Shown in pieces: positions 19,007 to 26,842 of a DNA stretch of 64,000 bases. A program made the translations under genes and the position numbers. The first letter of the stretch is position 1. Each line of letters begins with the position of its first letter. The notes beneath the pieces were generated by a model. That model saw only the letters and a program-made list of their open reading frames with translations. It did not search any database and was not told where the DNA came from. Origin of the DNA: Lutibacter agarilyticus (lineage in GTDB: Bacteria > Bacteroidota > Bacteroidia > Flavobacteriales > Flavobacteriaceae); contig NZ_FZNT01000011.1 of NCBI RefSeq assembly GCF_900188235.1, positions 62,001 through 126,000 on the forward strand, read 5' to 3'.

Positions 19007-20302
19007 CTACATCATAAACTTAATGATGAACAACACTGCAATTACATACATTATTGGTTTTATTTCTTTAAATTTCCCTGTCAATAATTTTAATAATACA
19101 TAGGACAACATTCCAAACACAATACCTTCAGCAATACTATACGTTAAAGGCATCATAATAATGGTGAAAAATGCTGGAATCGATTCTGTAAAATCGTTCA
19201 AATCAACTTTTGTTATAGGTGTTATCATCATTAAACCTACAATTATTAAAGCTGGTGCAGTTGCTGCTGCCGGAATAATCATAAACAAGGGTGCAAAAAA
19301 TAACGAAAGTGCAAACATCACAGCAACCGTTAAAGCAGTCATACCTGTTTTTCCTCCTTCAGCAACACCTGCAGCACTCTCTACATAAGTTGTTACGGTT
19401 GAAGTTCCTAAAATTGCACCTACAAATGTTCCTATAGAATCTGCAAATAACGCTTGTTTTACTCTTGGCACTCTACCATCTTTATCTAACATTCCAGATT
19501 TTGAAGAAACACCTACTAAGGTGCCAACGGTATCAAACATATCAACAAATAAAAACGTAAATAATACAATTAACATATCAATTGTAAAGATTTGAGAAAA
19601 ATCAAATTTAAAAAAGATTGGTTCAATTGAAGGTGGTAAACTCACAAATGTAAATCCTTCAGGAATAACAGTTACTCCAACAATTAAACCTATAACTGTT
19701 GAAGATAAAATCCCTATCAAAATAGCGCCCTTTACTTGTTTTACTAATAAAACACCAATAATGATAACTCCGGCTAATCCAACCCAAACTGCAGGGTTTT
19801 TCATATCGCCTAAACTCACCAAAGTTGCAGGATTATCCACTATCAATCCAGTTCCTTTTAAGCCTATGAAAGCAATAAAAAGTCCAATACCAACTGAAAC
19901 TGCGTGCTTTAAATTTAAAGGTATTGAATTCACTATTAACTCACGAATATTGAACGCCGTTAATAATAAAAATACAATCCCTTCTAAGAATACTGCTGTT
20001 AAAGCAAATTCCCACGAATAACCCATTCCTAAAACTACTGTAAATGCAAAAAAGGCATTCAATCCCATTCCTGGTGCCAATGCAAATGGTAATTTAGCAA
20101 CCAATGCCATTACTAACGTTGCAATTACTGCAGATAAAGCTGTTGCTGTAAAAACAGCATCCTTATCCATTCCTGCAGCACTTAAAATACTTGGGTTTAC
20201 AGCTAAAATATACACCATTGTCATAAACGTAGTGATACCTGCAATAATCTCAGTTCTAAGTGTTGATTTTTGTTCGGTGATTTTAAAATATTTATCTAAC
20301 AT
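19007..20302 (-). CDS. NCS2/AzgA-type purine (guanine/hypoxanthine/adenine) permease
   Basis: 431 residues with 12-14 helices. The AzgA/PbuG subfamily is shown by TEIIAGITTFMTMVYILAVNP (split across residues 17-37), LAPGMGLNAFFAF (near 74) and FVDMFDTVGTLVGV (near 252), which differ from the UraA-type motifs of its convergent neighbour. It probably imports hypoxanthine, guanine or adenine with protons. It starts 13 bases after the DUF5020 gene, so the two should be one operon: outer membrane channel then inner membrane carrier. Confidence 0.93.
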   Translation of the reverse strand: MLDKYFKITEQKSTLRTEIIAGITTFMTMVYILAVNPSILSAAGMDKDAVFTATALSAVIATLVMALVAKLPFALAPGMGLNAFFAFTVVLGMGYSWEFALTAVFLEGIVFLLLTAFNIRELIVNSIPLNLKHAVSVGIGLFIAFIGLKGTGLIVDNPATLVSLGDMKNPAVWVGLAGVIIIGVLLVKQVKGAILIGILSSTVIGLIVGVTVIPEGFTFVSLPPSIEPIFFKFDFSQIFTIDMLIVLFTFLFVDMFDTVGTLVGVSSKSGMLDKDGRVPRVKQALFADSIGTFVGAILGTSTVTTYVESAAGVAEGGKTGMTALTVAVMFALSLFFAPLFMIIPAAATAPALIIVGLMMITPITKVDLNDFTESIPAFFTIIMMPLTYSIAEGIVFGMLSYVLLKLLTGKFKEIKPIMYVIAVLFIIKFMM

Positions 20303-20315
20303 AATCTATCCTTAT

Positions 20316-20978
20316 TTATATATTCCATTTAACACCTAAAGTTGGTCGTGCTTTAAAACCATTGTAACCTGCAAAGTTATTTGAAACCTCAACCTCACCT
20401 CCTAATGAAAAGGATTTATTTAAATGATACCAAATTTGTGGCTCAGTTAAAAGTATTGTTTTTTCGCTCAAGCCATTTTCAGACCATAAATCAGCAAAAC
20501 CAATAAATGTAAGTTTTTCTTGAATGATGTTCCAGTACCAAGTTCCTGTTACTTGATAATTTCCTTTACTAGTTCCTTTGAAAACTTTATAACCTGCATA
20601 CGTTGAAAATCCCCAAACGGCATTTGACATACCATAATTAGCTCCAAAAATCCAAGCATTGTTAATTGTATAGCCATCTAAACCACCGTCACCATCAAAA
20701 TCACCATTACCCAAACCACCATTAAATTCAACGTGTAAACCTACTGGCATTTTTTCTGTTTTTAAAACACGTGCCAATTCAAAATACACTTGACTAATAC
20801 CATTTTCTCCATTAAAATCAAAATCAGTAAAAGTATAAGTATTTCCGTACTTATCTGGTTTAAACATTTCAAAAGTTAGAGTTATATGTTCTCGGTCAAA
20901 ATCATAATGACCTTGAAAATTTTGAGCGCTTAAAGTAACAACTGTAAAAAAAGCAAAAAGAGTACTAATTTTTTTCAT
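20316..20978 (-). CDS. DUF5020 / Tsx-like outer membrane channel
   Basis: 220 residues with a signal peptide (cut after about residue 18, LSAQN) and then alternating aromatic and polar beta strands ending in a C-terminal aromatic-rich strand, as in 12-stranded outer membrane channels. The pattern (YDFDREHITLTFEMFKP, TDFDFNG, FGANYG) resembles DUF5020 and the nucleoside-specific channel Tsx. It precedes the purine permease by 13 bases, which supports passage of nucleosides or bases across the outer membrane. A -7 box lies at 21004-21011. Confidence 0.82.
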   Translation of the reverse strand: MKKISTLFAFFTVVTLSAQNFQGHYDFDREHITLTFEMFKPDKYGNTYTFTDFDFNGENGISQVYFELARVLKTEKMPVGLHVEFNGGLGNGDFDGDGGLDGYTINNAWIFGANYGMSNAVWGFSTYAGYKVFKGTSKGNYQVTGTWYWNIIQEKLTFIGFADLWSENGLSEKTILLTEPQIWYHLNKSFSLGGEVEVSNNFAGYNGFKARPTLGVKWNI

Positions 20979-21003
20979 TATAAATAAGTTAAATTTTAAG
21001 CAT

Positions 21004-21011
21004 CAAATTTA
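21004..21011 (-). promoter_or_regulatory. putative -7 promoter element of the DUF5020-purine permease operon
   Basis: The minus strand reads TAAATTTG, an exact TAnnTTTG match 25 bases before the ATG at 20978. No clear -33 TTG at the standard distance. Confidence 0.4.
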
Positions 21012-21270
21012 CCTTAAATCACACCAATCAGTCTTTTATTTAAATCTTAACTTGTCAACATTTAATTACGTACTAAAGCTACTTTAATTACTTATAAAAT
21101 AAGACTCATAACCACAATATTGCTATCTTTCATATTAAAATTTACAGATTGTTAATAAGTTTTTACTTACAACCCGTTAAAAATGAATTCAATCAGCACT
21201 AATTAAAATTAAAAATAGTTGAATTTCAATATTTTATAACGTAAATTTATACTACAAATACTATTATCTT

Positions 21271-22995
21271 ATGAAACGGTCTAGGCTATTAACCCGCCTT
21301 TGGGAGTTTCAAAATAAGTATGGTTATATCCCTGACGTTGCCATTTCAGAAATTGCCCAAAAGCTAAGGGTTTCAAAAATTGAAATTGAAGGAGTTGTTT
21401 CTTTTTATCACTTCTTCCACAGACAACCAACTGGAAAATACATTATTTACCTCAGCAGCAGTATTATTTCAGAATTTAAAGGTTTAAACGAAATTAAAAC
21501 TGCTTTTGAAAAAGAAACAGGATGTACTTTTGGTGTGTATAATCAACATCCGCTATTCTCACTTTTCGAAACTTCCTGCATTGGTTTAAGTGATCAAGAG
21601 CCCGCTGCTCTTATCAACTTTTATCCATTTACCAATTTAACACCTAAAAAAGTCGCTTCAATTATTCAGGATTTAAAAAACGGCATACAAGTCGATTCTA
21701 TAGCTAACAAACCTGCTAGTAAAATTCAGTTCATTCCTTCGGAAGAGAAAACAGTTTTTTTTAGAGATTATCACTTAGGGAATTCATTAGAAAATTTAAA
21801 ATACTTAGATGCCAATGAAGTTTTAGACATTATTTCAGATGCTGAACTTACCGGTCGTGGTGGTGCTTTTTTTCCTACTGCACAAAAGTGGATGTATGGT
21901 AAAAACGCTACAAGTGAATTAAAATATATTATTTGTAATGCCGATGAAGGTGAACCTGGAACGTTTAAAGACAAAGCTCTTATCCAGAATTTACCCGGAC
22001 TTATTATTGAAGGAATGATTATTTCGGCCTATATAAGTGGTGCACAAAAGGGGTTTATTTATTTACGTGCAGAATACAGCTATTTACTCGCTAAATTAAA
22101 AGCTACCTTAGTTAAATTTCAGAAGCATAATTTACTTGGAAAAAACATCTTAAAAATACCTAATTTCAATTTTGATATTGAAATTCAATTGGGTGCTGGC
22201 GCCTATGTTTGTGGTGCTGAAACCGCTTTAATAGAATCTTTAGAAGGGAAACGAGGAGAGCCAAGAATTAGAAATAGTTTTCCTACAGAAAGAGGTTTTA
22301 ATAACCATGCTACCATTGTAAATAATGTGGAAACTTTTGCAATGGCTGCAAGAATTATTGAATTGGGAAGTGAGTACATTTCAAAAATTGGCACAAAAAA
22401 TAGTAAAGGCACCAAATTGTTAAGTGTAGCTGGAGATATTGCCAAGCCAGGTATTTATGAAATTGAATGGGGAACCACCGTTGAAGAGCTATTAAACCGC
22501 TGTGAAGCTAATGCTCCCTATTTTGTTCAAATTAGTGGACCTTCAGGTGAATGTATTAATGCTACTGAATTTAACCGTAAATTTTGCCAAGAAGATTTAG
22601 CCTGTGGTGGTTCGGTTATGATTTTTAATAGATCCCGAAGTATCCTTCAAATATTAGAAAACTTTATTCAATTCTTTAAAAATGAATCCTGCGGTAATTG
22701 TACGCCTTGTAGAGCTGGAAATCAGATCCTCTTTGAAAAAATACAGAAAATAAAACGGGGTATTTGCACCACCGATGATTTAAAAGATGTTCAGAAGTGG
22801 GCACAAATTATGAAACTGACAAGTCGCTGTGGGTTGGGGCAATTTTCTGGAAAAACCTTTAGTATGGCAATAGATAAATTTGACGATTATTTCAATTTAA
22901 AAGTAACCACTTGTAGTGATAATTGTAACGTTGAATTTGATATAGAACAGGCTATCTCTGATTATGAGCAGGTAGTCAAAAACACACAATTATAG
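21271..22995 (+). CDS. hoxF: NAD-linked [NiFe] hydrogenase diaphorase subunit HoxF (NuoE-like + NuoF-like)
   Basis: 574 residues. Residues about 1-150 form a NuoE/HoxE-like thioredoxin-fold domain and 165-560 a NuoF-like domain with the NADH/FMN motifs GRGGAFFPTAQKW (near 195), NADEGEPGTF (near 231), the flavin-site GAGAYVCGAETALIE (near 309), and the [4Fe-4S] motif CGNCTPC (near 472) completed by RCGLGQ (near 517). Three of four [2Fe-2S] ligands expected in the N-terminal domain are Ser (YLSSSIIS; CIGLS), so that cluster is probably lost. It oxidises or reduces NAD with electrons from the hydrogenase module. First gene of the hox operon; the next starts 16 bases downstream. Confidence 0.94.
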   Translation: MKRSRLLTRLWEFQNKYGYIPDVAISEIAQKLRVSKIEIEGVVSFYHFFHRQPTGKYIIYLSSSIISEFKGLNEIKTAFEKETGCTFGVYNQHPLFSLFETSCIGLSDQEPAALINFYPFTNLTPKKVASIIQDLKNGIQVDSIANKPASKIQFIPSEEKTVFFRDYHLGNSLENLKYLDANEVLDIISDAELTGRGGAFFPTAQKWMYGKNATSELKYIICNADEGEPGTFKDKALIQNLPGLIIEGMIISAYISGAQKGFIYLRAEYSYLLAKLKATLVKFQKHNLLGKNILKIPNFNFDIEIQLGAGAYVCGAETALIESLEGKRGEPRIRNSFPTERGFNNHATIVNNVETFAMAARIIELGSEYISKIGTKNSKGTKLLSVAGDIAKPGIYEIEWGTTVEELLNRCEANAPYFVQISGPSGECINATEFNRKFCQEDLACGGSVMIFNRSRSILQILENFIQFFKNESCGNCTPCRAGNQILFEKIQKIKRGICTTDDLKDVQKWAQIMKLTSRCGLGQFSGKTFSMAIDKFDDYFNLKVTTCSDNCNVEFDIEQAISDYEQVVKNTQL

Positions 22996-23011
22996 TTTAA
23001 TCTTATGAACT

Positions 23012-24277
23012 ATGGAAACAATAACATTCAAAATAGACGGAAGAAATTGTACTGCGGAAAAAGGCCAAAACCTCATTGAAGCAGCCAAACAAAACGGAAT
23101 ATTTATTCCAACCTTATGCCATTTTAAACACTTAAATCCTTTGGGGAGCTGTAGGGTTTGCACGGTAAAAAATAACGGACATACCATTGCTGGCTGTATT
23201 GTTAAGGTTGCTGAAGGAATGAATATTGAAGTAAACACGCCTGAATTATTAGACGCCAGAAAAGCAATTTTGGAAATGATGTTTGTTGAAGGAAACCACT
23301 TCTGCCCTTCTTGTGAAAAAAGTGGCGATTGCGATATGCAAAATTTAGCTTATGAAACAGGTATTCGCTACACTCGTTTTCCACATTTATTTGTAGATCG
23401 AATTGTTGATGCTCATCCAAAACGCATAGCTGTTAATCAAAACAGATGCATTAAATGCCAGCGCTGTATTGAAGAAGTTAATACAAATGATGGCTATAAA
23501 GTATTTCAATTAACAGAAAAAGGAAACAAAACACAAGTTTCGATTGATTATGAGCAAGAAGCCAAACTTTCAGCAGCAGAAGCTGAACACGCCATGCATA
23601 TTTGCCCTACAGGCTCCATTTTAGTAAAAGGCAAAACTTTTAGCAAGCCTTTTGGAGACAGAGCTTTTGATTATAAATTAGGAAGAAAAGATATTTCCTT
23701 AAACGATATTAAAAAACATACTACTACAAAAGGCTCTAAAAAACGCATTGCAACCACATCATTAGCCGGTTGTTTTGGCTGCCATATGTCGTTATTAGAT
23801 ATTGATTTAGGTCTTTTAGATGTTATTGAACTGGTTGACATCCACAAATCTCCTTTAACCGATATTAAAAAATTTACGGAACGTTGTGACATTGGTTTAA
23901 TTGAAGGTGGTTGCTGTAATACCGATAATGTTGAAGTGCTACGTGAATTCAGAAAAAATTGTGACATTCTTATCTCAGTTGGTGAATGTGCTATTTGGGG
24001 TGGTTTACCTGCAATGAGAAATACCGTTCCACTTGAAGCCTGTTTAAGTGAAGCCTATTTAAATTCTATGACCAGTGAAGAAGGTGAAACGATTATTCCC
24101 AATCACGAGGACATTCCGAAAATATTAAATAACGTATATGCAAATCACGATGTAGTAAAAATTGATTACCACATCCCTGGTTGCCCTCCAAATGCGAATC
24201 ATATTTGGAATGTGGTAAAACATATATTGTTTGAAGAAGAATATACGATTGCCTACTCTGAATTTAAATATGATTAA
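23012..24277 (+). CDS. hoxUY: fused HoxU-HoxY: diaphorase iron-sulfur subunit joined to hydrogenase small subunit
   Basis: 421 residues in one frame. Residues 1 to about 225 are HoxU/NuoG-N-like: a [2Fe-2S] domain (CHFKHLNPLGSCRVC), the His-Cys3 [4Fe-4S] motif (HFCPSCEKSGDC, near 97) and CIKCQRC with a distal CPTG. A linker (about 226-245) leads to HoxY: GCFGCHMSLLDID (near 252), EGGCC, GECAIWGG and PGCPPNANHIW, ligands of the proximal [4Fe-4S] cluster. HoxU and HoxY are usually separate proteins (about 234 and 209 residues in Cupriavidus), so this is a fusion of the electron-transfer link between the two modules. No stop or frameshift divides them. hoxH follows by 18 bases. Confidence 0.93.
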   Translation: METITFKIDGRNCTAEKGQNLIEAAKQNGIFIPTLCHFKHLNPLGSCRVCTVKNNGHTIAGCIVKVAEGMNIEVNTPELLDARKAILEMMFVEGNHFCPSCEKSGDCDMQNLAYETGIRYTRFPHLFVDRIVDAHPKRIAVNQNRCIKCQRCIEEVNTNDGYKVFQLTEKGNKTQVSIDYEQEAKLSAAEAEHAMHICPTGSILVKGKTFSKPFGDRAFDYKLGRKDISLNDIKKHTTTKGSKKRIATTSLAGCFGCHMSLLDIDLGLLDVIELVDIHKSPLTDIKKFTERCDIGLIEGGCCNTDNVEVLREFRKNCDILISVGECAIWGGLPAMRNTVPLEACLSEAYLNSMTSEEGETIIPNHEDIPKILNNVYANHDVVKIDYHIPGCPPNANHIWNVVKHILFEEEYTIAYSEFKYD

Positions 24278-24295
24278 CTGAAAAAAAATGAAACC

Positions 24296-25747
24296 ATGAA
24301 TAAAAGAAAAATAACTATAGAACCTATTACACGTGTTGAAGGACACGGTAAAGTAACCATTAAATTAGATGAAAACGGTAAAGTTGAAGATGCTTTTTTA
24401 CATATTGTAGAATTTAGAGGTTTCGAAAAATTTATTCAAGGACATCCGTATTGGGAAGCGCCTGTTTTAGTGCAACGTTTGTGTGGTATTTGCCCTGTAA
24501 GTCATCATTTAGCAGCAGCAAAAGCTATTGATCAATTGGTAGGTGTTGATCCTGAAAACTTATCGCCAACAGCTACAAAATTGCGAAGGTTATTACATTA
24601 CGGACAAGTTTTTCAATCGCATTCGCTACACTTTTTCTACTTGGCTTCACCTGATATTTTATTCGGAATAAATGCGCCTGCGGAAAAAAGAAATATTGTA
24701 GCGGTGGCTGCTCACAATAAAGAACTCGCTAAAAAAGGCATCTTAATGCGAAAATTTGGTCAAGAAATTATCAAGGCATTGGCAGGGAAAAAGATTCACG
24801 GAATTGTAGCAGTTCCCGGTGGTGTGTATAAAACTTTTACTAAAGAAGAACGTGCATATTTTTTAGATGGAAAACAAATTCCGAATGTTGATACTATGAT
24901 TGAATGGTCTAAAGAAATCATCGATTTTATTAAAAATTATCATACAGAAAATGCGGAATGGATTGATAATTTTGCTTCCTACCCTTCCAATCATTTAGGT
25001 TTAGTTGATCGCGAAACTGGAGCCTTAGAATTGTATGATGGAAGATTGCGATCTGTAAATTCCGAAGGAAAAGAATTGCTAAATATTGAAGATATTGACT
25101 ACCGAGACCATTTTAAAGAAGCTGTAGCACCTTGGTCTTATTTAAAATTTCCATATATGACAAAATATGGAAGAGAAGAAGGTTGGAATCGAGTTGGTCC
25201 TTTAGCTAGAATGAATACATGTTCACATATTACAACTCCCTTGGCTGAAATTGAACGTTTAATTTTTAAAGGTTATACCAATAACCAACCTAACAATATG
25301 ACCATGCACACGCATTGGGCACGCTTGATTGAAATGCTACATTGTGCTGAATTGATGAAAGAATTATTATTAGATGAAGAAATAATGGGAAGCGACTTAG
25401 TGAGAGAAGGAACGCCAAGAAATAAAGGAATTGGAATTATTGAAGCGCCAAGAGGCACCCTAATTCACGAATACCATACCGATGATAAAGGTTTAATTAC
25501 AAAATGTAATTTAATTGTTTCAACCACACATAACAATGAAGCTATGAACCGTGGTGTACGTGCAGTTGCTAGTCAAATTTTAAGCGAGAAACCCGAAATA
25601 ACAGAGCCTATGTTAAATCAGGTTGAGATAGCCATTAGAGCTTATGACCCTTGTTTAAGTTGCGCAACGCATGCTTTAGGGCAAATGCCTTTAATTGTTC
25701 AGTTAGAAGACAACCAAGGAAACTTAATTGATGAAAAAATTAGATAA
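24296..25747 (+). CDS. hoxH: NAD-linked [NiFe] hydrogenase large subunit HoxH (group 3d type)
   Basis: 483-residue catalytic subunit that binds the Ni-Fe(CN)2CO centre. The L1 motif RLCGICPVSHH (Cys at about 62 and 65) and the L2 motif DPCLSCATH (Cys453, Cys456, His459) supply all four cysteine ligands. After His459 a 24-residue tail (ALGQMPL onward) is expected to be cut off by the maturation protease, whose gene overlaps the end of this one. With HoxF and HoxUY it forms a cytosolic H2:NAD oxidoreductase. Start ATG at 24296 gives the family-typical ITIEPITRVEGHGK. Confidence 0.96.
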   Translation: MNKRKITIEPITRVEGHGKVTIKLDENGKVEDAFLHIVEFRGFEKFIQGHPYWEAPVLVQRLCGICPVSHHLAAAKAIDQLVGVDPENLSPTATKLRRLLHYGQVFQSHSLHFFYLASPDILFGINAPAEKRNIVAVAAHNKELAKKGILMRKFGQEIIKALAGKKIHGIVAVPGGVYKTFTKEERAYFLDGKQIPNVDTMIEWSKEIIDFIKNYHTENAEWIDNFASYPSNHLGLVDRETGALELYDGRLRSVNSEGKELLNIEDIDYRDHFKEAVAPWSYLKFPYMTKYGREEGWNRVGPLARMNTCSHITTPLAEIERLIFKGYTNNQPNNMTMHTHWARLIEMLHCAELMKELLLDEEIMGSDLVREGTPRNKGIGIIEAPRGTLIHEYHTDDKGLITKCNLIVSTTHNNEAMNRGVRAVASQILSEKPEITEPMLNQVEIAIRAYDPCLSCATHALGQMPLIVQLEDNQGNLIDEKIR

Positions 25748-26195
25748 CACCCTAATTATTGGGATTGGAAATAACACACGCCAAGACGATGGACTAGGTT
25801 GGTATTTTTTAGATAGTTTGGAAAAGGATGACTTTAATCCTGAAAATTTACTCTACAAATACCAATTAATGGTTGAAGATGCCGAAATTATTTCAGCATA
25901 TGAAACTGTTATTTTTGTTGATGCTTCTAAGGAACATTCAGCAAACGGATTTAAAATTGAACGGATTTTCCCTTCAGAACAAGTCGCTTTTTCAACACAT
26001 GCAGTACCTCCAAATCAAATTTTAAATTTATGTGCAACCATTTATCATAAAAAGCCAAAAGCATACGTAATTAAAATTGATGGCTATGAGTGGGATTATA
26101 AAATTGAACTCTCTAAAGAAGCGGAAACAAATTTAAATAACGCCATAAAAAGTTTCACCCAAGTACTTTTACCTAGAATTATAGCCAAAAAATAG
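25731..26195 (+). CDS. hoxW: hydrogenase maturation endopeptidase (HoxW/HyaD family)
   Basis: 154 residues from the ATG at 25731, which overlaps hoxH by 17 bases; a TTG at 25728 is a less likely start. The family motif GIGNNTRQDDGLG with the nickel-sensing acidic residue, the second motif VFVDAS and a later THAVPP His are in the usual places for proteases that trim the large-subunit C-terminus once nickel is inserted. The overlap with its substrate gene implies coupled translation. No hypA-F genes are in the window, so Ni-Fe cofactor assembly must come from elsewhere. Confidence 0.9.
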   Translation: MKKLDNTLIIGIGNNTRQDDGLGWYFLDSLEKDDFNPENLLYKYQLMVEDAEIISAYETVIFVDASKEHSANGFKIERIFPSEQVAFSTHAVPPNQILNLCATIYHKKPKAYVIKIDGYEWDYKIELSKEAETNLNNAIKSFTQVLLPRIIAKK

Positions 26196-26211
26196 TTTTA
26201 AAAAAATTTTA

Positions 26212-26634
26212 TTACTCTCCAAAAGCTGTTAAAACCAGCTTGCGTGAACCTCCATAATCTCTGTGTTCACAAACATAAATACCCTGCCAGGTTCCTAAAT
26301 TTAAGCACCCCTTGGTAATTGGAATAGTTACTGAATTTCCTAATAAGGATGTTTTAATGTGTGCTGGCATATCATCAGGACCTTCATAAGTATGCAAATA
26401 ATAAGGTGCATTTTCAGGAACCATTTTATTGAAATGACTTTCAAAATCGGTTCTAACCGTTGGATCTGCATTTTCATTGATGGTTAAACTTGCTGAAGAA
26501 TGTTTAATAAAAACCTGTAGTTGTCCAATTTGAATATTTTTCAACTCAGAAAACTGACTCATTAATTCTTCTGTAATTAAATGAAAACCTCTTTTTAATG
26601 GTCGTAATTGAATTTCTTTTTGATAAAATTTCAT
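26212..26634 (-). CDS. YjbQ/UPF0047 family protein
   Basis: 140 residues from the ATG at 26634 (MKFYQKEIQLRP), the family size; an upstream ATG at 26697 would add 21 unconserved residues. Signature residues are present: KHSSASLTINEN (near 50), LHTYEGPDDMPAH (near 80) and GTWQGIYVCEHRDYGGSR near the end with conserved metal-site His. Members are small trimeric proteins; some show weak thiamine-phosphate synthase activity, but the biological role is uncertain. It converges with hoxW with only 16 bases between them and no terminator. Confidence 0.9.
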   Translation of the reverse strand: MKFYQKEIQLRPLKRGFHLITEELMSQFSELKNIQIGQLQVFIKHSSASLTINENADPTVRTDFESHFNKMVPENAPYYLHTYEGPDDMPAHIKTSLLGNSVTIPITKGCLNLGTWQGIYVCEHRDYGGSRKLVLTAFGE

Positions 26635-26842
26635 AAGCAATATTTTAAAATGGTTTAGATGTTCAACTTTAAGGATATAATCAAACTTATTTAACATCTT
26701 TTGTTTTTTTACACAGTCTAAATGACATATGACAGATAACAGTCTTGTTCTTTACCCTTTTTACTTCTCTTGGTTTAGATCAAATTTAATACTTCTATAA
26801 ACATAAACCCCCATATACAAACATAAGATGACAGTAGTAAAT

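Noticed and set aside
21219-21249. Promoter for hoxF (TTG at 21219, TAAATTTA at 21242)
   Set aside because: Spacing of 20 is right, but the -7 box lacks the final G and such matches are frequent in AT-rich DNA; not strong enough to list.
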